The notes beneath the pieces were generated by a model. The model had not been told where the DNA came from and did not search any database. It saw only the letters and a list, made by a program, of their open reading frames with translations. From positions 1-19,748 of the forward strand of contig JAKFDK010000070.1 of assembly GCA_036676195.1 (NCBI GenBank): a stretch of 19,748 nt of DNA, written 5' to 3'. Below are positions 1 to 6,519 of this stretch, piece by piece. Position 1 is the stretch's first letter. Every line of letters begins with the position of its first letter. Origin of the DNA: JAKFDK01 sp036676195 (GTDB lineage: Bacteria > Bacillota > Sulfobacillia > Symbiobacteriales > ZC4RG38). The position numbers and the translations under genes were made by a program.

Positions 1-157
1 CCTCACGATAGTTCTGTTTGGACTTGATGGCTTTGTAATGGTGATCCTGCAGCCTCCGAAAGGCGTCCATGGTGACGTGCGTGGCCGTTTCACGGTCGGC
101 GGCATGCACACTGAACAGGCCGTTGCCCGCCGGCTCCAGCCGGATGAACTTGATCAC
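1..157 (-). CDS. Hypothetical protein, 3' end outside window
   Basis: This is the first 52 or so codons of a minus-strand gene that runs off the left edge. It starts at a GTG (155-157) preceded by a strong AGGAGG-like ribosome binding site at 165-170 with about 7 bases of spacing. The visible peptide begins MIKFIRLEPAGNG and is hydrophilic. It has no signal peptide or membrane segment and contains a basic stretch, HHYKAIKSKQNYRE. It starts about 50 bases after the stop of the TadG-like gene at 207-704 and is probably the next gene of the same operon. I do not recognise the family. The reading frame and start are well supported, but no function can be assigned. Confidence 0.6.
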   Translation of the reverse strand, partial: MIKFIRLEPAGNGLFSVHAADRETATHVTMDAFRRLQDHHYKAIKSKQNYRE

Positions 158-206
158 TGGTTACCCTCCTTTGCTTCGTGGCTGCCGCTTTGCATGGCAT
201 GATTCC

Positions 207-704
207 TCAGGGCAGTACCGGGCGGGCTTCAGCCACCCTGCTGATCTGAGGCGGGACCAGTCCAAACCGCCCGGCCAGGAAAGCACCGGGGGTCACAGAC
301 GCTTCCACCCTGACCGTCATGTTCGGGGCGTCGATGTGGGCGGCTGTGCGAACGATGGTGACACTCCCAATCCTGGCTTCGATTCGCCGCAGGTTCCTGA
401 GCAGCACAGCCTGCGCCTGCTGCCGGGCACTGTCCTCGTTCAGGTAGAAGGTCTGGCTCCAGACACCGCCGCCGGCGTCCATCTCCCGGTGCACCCATAC
501 CTCCTGCGCCCCCGCCAGTGCGGCGGCATCCGTGGCTGTCTGCACGGCCAGGCTGATCTGCTGCCAGCGAACCACGTCGGCGGCGAGCACCAGCAGCAAA
601 AGGAGCACGGGGAGCACCGCGGCCATCCCGGCGGCGGCACTTCCCCGTTCGGAAGTCAGGGGATATTGGGTTGTAGGGCCTTTGAGCCAGCTTCGGTCGG
701 CCAA
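207..704 (-). CDS. TadG-like pilus-assembly protein (short form)
   Basis: The 165-residue product has one hydrophobic helix at about residues 22-46 (GMAAVLPVLLLLLVLAADVV). It is followed by LAVQTATDAAALAGAQE, the typical signature of TadE/TadG-like N-terminal domains (putative Flp pilus assembly). In characterised Tad systems such proteins are minor pilins or envelope proteins. The TTG start at 704 sits 6 bases after GAGGTGA, which overlaps the TGA stop of the upstream gene, so the two are probably translationally coupled. At 165 residues it lacks the long C-terminal part of full TadG. It is the second TadG-like gene in the window; the other is at 16992-17741. Family assignment is fairly sure, the exact role is not. 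Confidence 0.8.
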   Translation of the reverse strand: MADRSWLKGPTTQYPLTSERGSAAAGMAAVLPVLLLLLVLAADVVRWQQISLAVQTATDAAALAGAQEVWVHREMDAGGGVWSQTFYLNEDSARQQAQAVLLRNLRRIEARIGSVTIVRTAAHIDAPNMTVRVEASVTPGAFLAGRFGLVPPQISRVAEARPVLP

Positions 705-710
705 TCGCTG

Positions 711-2216
711 TCACCTCGTGAGTCGGGCACGAACCCGCAGATTGAGGGCCGCGGCCGGGCCATTCGTCACCACCACCTGCCGTACTTCCACCCGGTCCAC
801 CACCGGGGTCTTCAGAAGGTCGAGCGGGTGGTCGGTGTGCAGGCGTATCCGGTATGCAAAATCGAACCCTGGCGGGACTTCCACATTGGTGTCGAGGGGA
901 ACGGTCGTCCAGGTTGTTCCTCCGTCTGTGGATACGTCAAACCCCACTGCAGTGCCCTCAGGAACCTGAGAGACCGCCGTGAGGCGAATCCGACCGATGG
1001 GAATCTGGGTGCGGACTACTTGCGAAACCAGCACGGCGTCGGGCTCGTAGGCCACCTGGCGGCGCACCATCTCCTGCCACCAATTCCCGGCTGCCGACCG
1101 GGCTCCATCTGATCGCCACACATTGCGGCCCGCAGCGGCCCGGTAACGGAGGCCCCATGCTGACAGACTCACGTAGTCCATGTCTCCCCATGGGGATGGG
1201 GCAATCGCCCACGCCGGCTCGGGTAGCGAATCATCATGGGCCGGTACTACCCGTGCCCCGGCCCCGCTGACTTGCACGTGGACGGTCTTTGCGGCCTGCC
1301 CTTGCGGGTCGGCCACCAGAACCCGGTAGCCTCCTTGCCCTACGGCGGCCACGGACTGAGCCCCGGCGACGGTTAGGCCGTGCGCCGTTTCCTCGCGGAG
1401 CGAGCCGTCGGGAGAGGTCCTGTAATACCGCACCCGCTCCCCGTCGAGAACCAGAAGTACCCCGTCACGGGGGCTGCTGCTGATTCCCCGGGGGTCAGCG
1501 AGCCCGGTGATCCGGCGGGCCGGCTCTTCCCGGTACTGCCGCATGTTCCATTTCAGGTGGCGCACTTCTGACCCGACGAGGATCCAGAGATCCCGCCCGG
1601 GCGCTCCCGCCACGGCCCGGGCGCCCGTCAATCCCACCGTCGTCAGTTGCCTGAGCGCGCCGTTCGGGTCTGTGCCGTAAACCTGAAGGCCCGTGTCGGT
1701 GGCCACGGCGAGGTAGTCCCCGTCCCCGGTCCAGGCCAGCGCACGAACGTTGCCCACGGATGACTTATCCCAGGGGGCATGGCGAACCAGCCTGCGGTCG
1801 TCGCTCACGTATCCGGCCAGTTCTGTCGCCTGCGGGGCGCCGGCACGTGCAAACGCCAGCACCAGTTGCGTTCGCCCCGGCCGCAAAGCCACCAGCGGCG
1901 ATGGGACTTCGCTCCAGGCACTTGTCACCATTGGCAGCCGCACGCTGCCTGGCGGTGCGGTGTCCACCTCAGCGGTGGTGAGGGCTGTATTGACCCGACT
2001 GGTATCAAGGAAGTCCTCTGCCACCCACAGCAGCCCAAGCAACCCCTCATGTCCAGCCGCTGAAACCATGACGGCCATAAGGGTAACGAGGGCACCGATG
2101 GCCAGGCTGATGGCCCACCGGCAACGACAGCGTTGAAGGGCCGCCTGGCGTCGGCGCCCTCTCGTCATCCGCCTGGGGACCGGCGCCGCTTCCACCTCCC
2201 CAACCCCCTTGTTCAC
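711..2216 (-). CDS. Membrane-anchored beta-propeller-like protein
   Basis: The 501-residue product has a basic N-terminus (RRMTRGRRRQ) and one hydrophobic helix at about residues 34-55, suggesting a membrane anchor or uncleaved signal. An extracytoplasmic region of short beta-rich repeats follows, with motifs such as WTGDGDYLAVATDTGLQVYG, SSPRDGVLLVLDGERVRYY and GQGGYRVLVADPQG, as in WD40/NHL-type propellers. The C-terminal part (about 400-490) looks like a beta-sandwich, with FDVSTDGGTTW and YRIRL. It overlaps nothing and ends 6 bases before the TadG-like gene at 207-704. The GTG at 2216 has no clear ribosome site, whereas a GTG at 2195 has AAGGGGG 8 bases upstream and may be the true start. 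It lies just downstream of the defence island and may have been cut off from the upstream pilus-locus promoter. Function is unknown; a surface or pilus accessory role is inferred from context. Confidence 0.7.
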   Translation of the reverse strand: MNKGVGEVEAAPVPRRMTRGRRRQAALQRCRCRWAISLAIGALVTLMAVMVSAAGHEGLLGLLWVAEDFLDTSRVNTALTTAEVDTAPPGSVRLPMVTSAWSEVPSPLVALRPGRTQLVLAFARAGAPQATELAGYVSDDRRLVRHAPWDKSSVGNVRALAWTGDGDYLAVATDTGLQVYGTDPNGALRQLTTVGLTGARAVAGAPGRDLWILVGSEVRHLKWNMRQYREEPARRITGLADPRGISSSPRDGVLLVLDGERVRYYRTSPDGSLREETAHGLTVAGAQSVAAVGQGGYRVLVADPQGQAAKTVHVQVSGAGARVVPAHDDSLPEPAWAIAPSPWGDMDYVSLSAWGLRYRAAAGRNVWRSDGARSAAGNWWQEMVRRQVAYEPDAVLVSQVVRTQIPIGRIRLTAVSQVPEGTAVGFDVSTDGGTTWTTVPLDTNVEVPPGFDFAYRIRLHTDHPLDLLKTPVVDRVEVRQVVVTNGPAAALNLRVRARLTR

Positions 2217-2226
2217 GGCATGTGCA

Positions 2227-2267
2227 GGGGCCGAAAGGCCCTCAATGGAGGGGTGCCCTTCGGCCCC
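2227..2267. repeat. Long inverted repeat / hairpin at left edge of island
   Basis: A perfect 9-base pair of arms (GGGGCCGAA at 2227-2235 and TTCGGCCCC at 2259-2267) encloses an inner CCCTC/GAGGG stem. It lies between the VRR-NUC gene and the start of the propeller-like gene. It could end transcripts from the island, but there is no T-tract on either side. It could also fold just upstream of the next gene's start. Whether it is a terminator, a translational element or an insertion scar is not resolved. Confidence 0.5.
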
Positions 2268-2474
2268 AGTAGCATATGCATCAAGTCGTGAATAGCCGCC
2301 CTCATCCCAGGTGTGTTGGTTTCGTCTGGCTTGTCTAACTAATAGTGAGCTATCACCTGTCCGATGTCGGCATCAGAAGCCAATACTATAGTGTAAGGAC
2401 TGCTCCTGTGCAACTCAGCAGCGTGTTTCGAGAGGCAGACGTTCTGGTGATTCTTGGCACGCCTGCTCATCTGA

Positions 2475-3049
2475 CTAGTCTGACTCTTCGGCAAGATATT
2501 GATGCATGGTATGTAGTAGGTGTCGGACAACAATTGGTTCGAGAACTCGATCAGCCCCAACTGGAGGAACCCTATGCACAACAAAGGGCGTCTGGATCAC
2601 CGTTTGTGCAACTATCGCGAAGACCTCCTGCGGCGGTCTCATACGATCCTGATCTCGCTTGACCTCCACGAAATAGAGCCCATCAGGTCCGATCACACAC
2701 TGATCCGGTTGTTCAACTCTTACTCCCGATTCCTGAACCATTTCAAGCGCCCTACGCAAGCGGAGATAACGAGTACTACCCAAAGTCGACATAATGCGGG
2801 CATTGCCGGACTCGTACTTCGATTTCTCGGCAAACAGGTCGTACTCGGAGTTAATAACCTCGAACCCCTTAGCCCTGAGGTACCCTGCCGATATGAACTC
2901 TCCAAATCCGAAGCCGTTTTCACACCCCGGTCCATTCCACGCTAGTACAGTGGCGGGGACAAGAGAAGGTTCACCCTTGCGCCAGCGCGCTAGTTCATTC
3001 GGGTTGTCATGCAGCAGGACCTGTGGGATTGAGACCTCGAATTGATCAT
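2475..3049 (-). pseudogene. VRR-NUC-type nuclease, 5' end broken
   Basis: The minus frame is open from 3050 to the stop at 2475. It encodes a VRR-NUC/PD-(D/E)xK-like protein: an N-terminal block ENGFGFGEFISAGYLRAKGF, then FAEKSKYESGN, and the active-site pattern EQPDQ...DGLYFVEVKRDQDR (Asp, then E-x-K), followed by RPPQEVFAIVAQ. Members of this superfamily cut DNA, often structured or foreign DNA. The first in-frame ATG (2792) would discard the conserved N-terminal half, and a stop lies at 3051-3053. An ATG at 3047-3049 is one frame off, so a one-base deletion in the first codons would explain the layout. It is downstream of the peptidase gene and the frameshifted ORF. It may be a decayed gene, a gene with an unusual start, or a sequence error. 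The catalytic half is intact. Confidence 0.6.
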
Positions 3050-3106
3050 CCTAAATCTCGCACTCCAATCACTACTTTGGCTTTATTTACCAAAAGTCTT
3101 GGTGTG

Positions 3107-3336
3107 CTAGTTTCCGACTTGCAGGAACTCTCGCTCCACCTGGACGAGGATTTCCGAATCCCGTGGATCAAGGCGTCCGCTCTTTTCTTACGCCAGAACC
3201 CCGCTGTGCAAGTCTCGAAGTATGCTGGCAAACCCTGGTCCAGACCATTAGCAAATGCATAGACTCCATCGACGGCCCCAAGAGGGTATCGCGAAGCCTG
3301 TACAGACCGCGCGCTATTTATGACCCGCCGCTTCAT
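3107..3336 (-). pseudogene. Frameshifted small ORF after the peptidase gene
   Basis: An ATG at 3336 lies only 2 bases after the stop of the peptidase gene. It opens a frame with the coherent peptide YPLGAVDGVYAFANGLDQG and AYFETCTAGFWRKK. Near an AAAA run at about 3183-3187 that frame loses protein-like character. The next frame continues with SGRLDPRDSEILVQVEREF and stops at 3107-3109. A one-base loss in the A run joins the two into one peptide of about 75 residues. I do not recognise the family. If the frameshift is not accepted, the first frame alone runs from 3336 to 3046 (96 residues) with an odd Ser-rich tail. Confidence is moderate to low. Confidence 0.35.
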
Positions 3337-3338
3337 AA

Positions 3339-4370
3339 TTACCTAATTGGTGCCTTCACCCATATGGCAAATTGGCCATCAGACCGGTCTTCAAGGGTCA
3401 ATCCCAGGGTTGACCATATCTGTCTGACTGCGTCTTCGCCGGCTGCGACTAGGGTAGAGTCGTCACCGTGAGCAAGGTCGACCGCCGGTAATATGGGAGC
3501 ATCCCGGAAGGCCTTAGCGAATACCCCCCACGGTCGTTGAAGGTACAGCCTGACAGCGGGAAGCGCCGCCAGTGCTTCGGTCTCTAAGACGCTCGGCTGA
3601 CCAGTTGAATCAGCGAGTGCTTGGGTGTGTGTAAGTAGTACCAGAGTCTCTTTGACCGAGGTACAAACTTCGTCCCACATACTCATAAGATCGATCTCGT
3701 GCTCTCGGTAGCGTTGCACCATATCTGGCCAGAGAGGATGCGCTTCAGCTAGTGCTTCTGCCAGCCTTTCCATATATGCCTGTCCAAGCATGTCCCAGGC
3801 ACCGATGGAGTTGCCGTCTCCTAGGTATGATTGAAGGACCACCCGCAAAACTGCGTCACCGATAAGGTCTGCCCGGTACTCGTCAACCAGCAGCTGGGTG
3901 ATGCAACGGGCTATGTTGGCCTCGGTGAGAGGGGAGTCGACGTCCACGTCCGGAGCACCAGCAAGCGATCGAGCGCGATGTAACAAGGGGTGAGCAAGCT
4001 CGTGGGCAATCAAGTATATCTGCAGCATCTGCCGCTCAACTTCCTCCTCGGGAGGTCCGGCTCGGCATGCACCAGGTAATGCTAGGGCGTCCATCACGAC
4101 GATCACGTCGGAGTAATCTTTTTTTTGCGGCAAGCACTTAGCCAGAACCGTACCGCCTACGCGTTGCCCGGCGAAACTGTGATTCCCTGTCAGCCTCCGA
4201 ACCACATCTATAAAGTCATCCGTCAGAATCATGCTGACCTTCACCTGGGGAATTCCGACACTCCTCCCTATCTCGGAAAGGGCGCCGTGGACAGCCGCAC
4301 AATGCTGATGGAACGCTTCAACTGCAACAGCGGTGACTCCTTTTGCTTCAACTGATACCGTTAGCGACAA
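3339..4370 (-). CDS. HExxH zinc-metallopeptidase-like protein
   Basis: The 343-residue, mostly soluble protein has a clear zincin motif, HELAH, at residues 123-127 in the hydrophobic setting YLIAHELAHPLL. A candidate third ligand lies in DEYRAD (Glu164, Asp168), about 40 residues further on. This arrangement is typical of gluzincin/ImmA-like metallopeptidases. No signal peptide or membrane helix is seen, so it probably acts in the cytoplasm. The TTG start at 4370 is set by a strong AGGAGG site at about 4379-4384. It lies 183 bases downstream of thsB on the same strand and is followed 2 bases later by the small frameshifted ORF and then the VRR-NUC gene. Its GC is lower than that of the pilus genes. 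In a defence setting it may cleave a regulator or toxin, but that is inference. The exact family is not recognised. Confidence 0.7.
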   Translation of the reverse strand: MSLTVSVEAKGVTAVAVEAFHQHCAAVHGALSEIGRSVGIPQVKVSMILTDDFIDVVRRLTGNHSFAGQRVGGTVLAKCLPQKKDYSDVIVVMDALALPGACRAGPPEEEVERQMLQIYLIAHELAHPLLHRARSLAGAPDVDVDSPLTEANIARCITQLLVDEYRADLIGDAVLRVVLQSYLGDGNSIGAWDMLGQAYMERLAEALAEAHPLWPDMVQRYREHEIDLMSMWDEVCTSVKETLVLLTHTQALADSTGQPSVLETEALAALPAVRLYLQRPWGVFAKAFRDAPILPAVDLAHGDDSTLVAAGEDAVRQIWSTLGLTLEDRSDGQFAIWVKAPIR

Positions 4371-4553
4371 GGGTCTTCCCTCCTTGCACGATAGACCTTA
4401 TCAGTGGCTTTGGGCAAGGAGGCCACTACCCCGCGCTGACGGCCCAATGGTGCACATGTCCCTCTGTGCTCGTGCCCAGGGACTTGGTGAACCCCAAGGC
4501 CCCCAGAACGAATCGTGCTGGGTGTGATTCTGATTGTTGTCGAGGAGTAATGG

Positions 4554-5105
4554 TCACTGGGCGATGCCCCATGCACGGTACGTTTCGAGCGTATAATAGG
4601 TCACAGGTGTCGGAGGCAAGTTGTTGACATGGAATTGGGAGACTGCAGCAATCAGGGGGAGCTGTTTGAACGGAATGTGGATAACACGAGCAGTTACGTT
4701 ATTGATACGGGTAGCCAATGCTGAAGGCCACAACCAATGGAGCTCAGCCGGAGCGGTAATGAACTCATACGCGGGATAGGCGGCAATAATGGGAATGCCG
4801 CACACGTCAACAGCGTACTCGATCTCAAACGGCACCCAGTCCGTATCGTAACGGGTGTGGTCGCCAATGATGAGGATCATGTTCTTGCTGCGGAGGAGCC
4901 GGTAAACCAATGATGCCCTCAAGGTCTCCTTCTTGCTTGAATCACGCACGCCAGTGGTCTTTTCATGGCTATTGACGAACTCAAATTGGTTGTCTTCACG
5001 GACCCTCCAAGCCTGCAGCAGCCGGTAGTATTTCATATCTGACTCCGTAGGATCGGGGGTGCCGCCTGCGTGAAATGCGATGTAGGTTCCGTTCCTGTAA
5101 GCCAT
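4554..5105 (-). CDS. thsB: Thoeris TIR-domain protein ThsB
   Basis: The 183-residue protein matches the TIR-like (DUF1863-type) fold of Thoeris ThsB. Strand one is GTYIAFHAG, a middle block is RASLVYRLLRSKNMILIIGD, and the signature is HTRYDTDWVPFEIEYAV, where Glu94 (or Glu96) is the likely catalytic glutamate. ThsB senses phage infection and turns NAD+ into a nucleotide signal; in type II systems this is reported to be histidine-ADPR. The ATG at 5105 overlaps the TAA stop of thsA as TAATG and has GGGAG at 5117-5121. A GTG at 5117 would overlap that site and is less likely. The C-terminal third (about 115-183) extends past the TIR core. The pairing with a membrane-macro ThsA makes the identification strong. 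Confidence 0.85.
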   Translation of the reverse strand: MAYRNGTYIAFHAGGTPDPTESDMKYYRLLQAWRVREDNQFEFVNSHEKTTGVRDSSKKETLRASLVYRLLRSKNMILIIGDHTRYDTDWVPFEIEYAVDVCGIPIIAAYPAYEFITAPAELHWLWPSALATRINNVTARVIHIPFKQLPLIAAVSQFHVNNLPPTPVTYYTLETYRAWGIAQ

Positions 5106-5953
5106 TAATAAGACCACTCCCGGATTAATTCGCTCAAGTCAACCTGTGCGAAAACCTCCTTGGTCAGGATGACCCTGATGTCCTTGGCAATCTCACCGTT
5201 CTTCGTCTCGCTCACGATGGAGAGCATGGTCAACTCCAAGATTCCCAGATAGGGAAGATTGACCCCCGCCAGGCCGGATCCCATCAACGGAACGGCGACC
5301 GGATCGCCGTTTGCGTACAGGCGAACAGCTCGCCAGACTTCGTGTAAGGACGACATCAGGTCTTGAACATTAGCGCTGGCCTTGAGCGTATGGATATCTG
5401 TGCGGGACAAGGCCGGGAGGAATAGACGGTGTTCTCCATGAGACACAACGGCAGTCGTGCCTATGCGGTACCGACGGCGCCGTCCTGTGGTTCGTTCTAC
5501 CTCCGTGTATTCACGAGGGAGGCATGCGTCCACCTCCTGCTCGAACCGGTGGCGGTCGCCGTTGAAGAGCCGAAGGATGCACTGGCCGTGTAGGGAATTG
5601 GGGGAAACGTGGTCACCCAACTGGGAATCGAAATACTCATTAACCGCAATGATCTTATGGCCGTCAAAAGACAGAATATCCCCGACCTCAACGGTTACCA
5701 CGGTGTTGCTTCCAGGTATTTTCACGCGCACCGAGGAAGGAACGGCCATTCGGCCTAGACCAATCAGTACAGCGCACAGGAGAAACCCAGCAAGCTTGTA
5801 TGAGCCGTAATCACCTGTGCTCGGAATCAGCGCCACGACAGGCTCAGTAAGGGTCCAAAGGACGGAATATGCTAGAAAAACGGATCCCACCGAAGCAGTT
5901 GGGTGACGTCTCAATCCCCGCCAGAGCCGCGATAAAAAGGAGGTTCCTGCCAC
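5105..5953 (-). CDS. thsA: Thoeris type II effector ThsA (TM-macro)
   Basis: The 282-residue protein has two hydrophobic helices at about residues 20-44 and 52-71, followed by a cytosolic DUF6430/macro-type domain (about 75-282). Visible macro features are VEVGDILSF (86-95), NEYFDSQLGD (105-114), SLHGQ (120-124) and the Gly-rich ligand loop PLMGSGLAGVNLP (222-234). This is the architecture of type II Thoeris ThsA. There the macro domain binds the TIR-made ADPR-type signal and the membrane helices assemble to damage the inner membrane, aborting infection. It differs from type I ThsA, which has SIR2-SLOG domains. The GTG start at 5953 has AGAGAGGT upstream (about 5962-5969). It is the first gene of the pair, with thsB overlapping its stop. 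The family call is by motif recognition only. Confidence 0.85.
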   Translation of the reverse strand: MAGTSFLSRLWRGLRRHPTASVGSVFLAYSVLWTLTEPVVALIPSTGDYGSYKLAGFLLCAVLIGLGRMAVPSSVRVKIPGSNTVVTVEVGDILSFDGHKIIAVNEYFDSQLGDHVSPNSLHGQCILRLFNGDRHRFEQEVDACLPREYTEVERTTGRRRRYRIGTTAVVSHGEHRLFLPALSRTDIHTLKASANVQDLMSSLHEVWRAVRLYANGDPVAVPLMGSGLAGVNLPYLGILELTMLSIVSETKNGEIAKDIRVILTKEVFAQVDLSELIREWSY

Positions 5954-5995
5954 TAATCGTTTACCTCTCTGGTCTTCCCTTATCCTAATACCTCA

Positions 5996-6024
5996 ATCTT
6001 ATTATTTCTCCGCCTTCATTCCAA
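5996..6024 (-). promoter_or_regulatory. Candidate sigma-A-type promoter for thsAB
   Basis: On the minus strand TTGGAA (6019-6024) is followed after exactly 17 bases by TAAGAT (5996-6001). Each matches 4 of 6 bases of the bacterial housekeeping consensus. The predicted transcript would begin near 5989, about 36 bases before the thsA GTG. The region is AT-rich compared with its surroundings. No other clear promoter was seen between the FN3 gene and thsA. Confidence 0.45.
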
Positions 6025-6191
6025 ATTCCTGGTAAGCATCTGGCAACGTGTGCGTGCTGTGGCCTCCGTAGGTGAACTTCATCTTCGTGGTGACACCGAG
6101 GCGTCGGCGGCATAGGGGTGGTACGTCTACGGAAACCGGACATTGGCGAGGGCTGAAGTACCACAAACGGTAGCAAGCAACTCATGGATTA

Positions 6192-6217
6192 CCGCCCCAC
6201 CTGTTCCAGGGGGGCGG
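6192..6217. repeat. Strong GC hairpin upstream of thsA
   Basis: CCGCCCC (6192-6198) and CCTG (6200-6203) pair with CAGG (6207-6210) and GGGGCGG (6211-6217). This gives an 11-pair stem with one bulged A and a 3-base loop. On the plus strand it is followed by a T-rich stretch at 6219-6231, as in a weak intrinsic terminator, although no plus-strand gene precedes it. On the minus strand the flank is not T-rich. Its role is open. Confidence 0.45.
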
Positions 6218-6316
6218 CATTTGCTGTCTTTGGCCCGATCATGTAAGGCAGAGGACTCCGCCTTCCACTTCCTGTTGACTGGTGCCAGTGTCACATTCGA
6301 CTCCATCACTTACCCT

Positions 6317-6340
6317 ATGTTATGCAAGCCAACATAACAT
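6317..6340. promoter_or_regulatory. Operator-like perfect inverted repeat
   Basis: ATGTTATG (6317-6324) and CATAACAT (6333-6340) are perfect 8-base arms around an 8-base spacer. The layout resembles a binding site for a dimeric regulator. It lies about 360 bases upstream of thsA, and no regulator gene is nearby. It could instead be a relic of the inserted element. Confidence 0.35.
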
Positions 6341-6371
6341 CGACCACCCGCGGAGGGGAGACCACCGCCCA

Positions 6372-6460
6372 AGTGTCAAGACCCCCCAGTTGGCGGCAGG
6401 GGTTCACCGCCGTTGGCAGGGGCGAGTGCCGCCCGACAACGGCGGTGTTGTTGTGACACT
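6372..6460. repeat. 89-base nested inverted-repeat structure
   Basis: Outer arms AGTGTCA (6372-6378) and TGACACT (6454-6460) enclose a perfect 11-pair stem, CACCGCCGTTG (6405-6415) with CAACGGCGGTG (6437-6447), which in turn encloses GGGCG/CGCCC (6420-6424, 6430-6434). A near-direct repeat GTTGGC...AGGGG occurs at 6389-6402 and 6412-6422. The element sits about 60 bases after the FN3 gene stop. It may act as its terminator, but no T-tract follows on the minus strand. The TGTCA ends also suggest a tiny non-autonomous transposable element or an end relic. Confidence 0.45.
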
Positions 6461-6519
6461 GCCACAGGCCAAGGCAGGGTAGCCTGCTTGGTTCTCATCC
6501 TCCCCTGGGTTCGGATCTG

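Larger units (their letters stand above)
5954..6519. other. Non-coding gap between the FN3 gene and thsA
   Basis: This stretch of about 570 bases has no convincing intact gene. It holds the candidate thsA promoter, three inverted repeats (6192-6217, 6317-6340, 6372-6460) and a short open tail at 6002-6082. That tail reads MKFTYGGHSTHTLPDAYQEF on the minus strand before a double TAA and vaguely resembles the C-terminal end of tyrosine recombinases. Base composition changes from AT-richer on the thsA side to GC-rich near 6340-6519, which suggests the boundary of the acquired island lies here. Confidence 0.5.

Noticed and set aside
69..1112. Long plus-strand open frame of 347 codons
   Set aside because: It is antisense to the TadG-like and propeller-like genes, low in complexity and rich in Arg, Gly and His, with no family motif. 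It is a shadow of GC-rich coding DNA.
4458..4483. GTCCCT/AGGGAC inverted repeat between thsB and the peptidase gene
   Set aside because: Only 6 pairs with a 14-base loop and no T-tract, so too weak to call a terminator.
6127..6309. Minus-strand 60-codon frame upstream of thsA
   Set aside because: No motif, no good ribosome site, and it contains the strong hairpin at 6192-6217.
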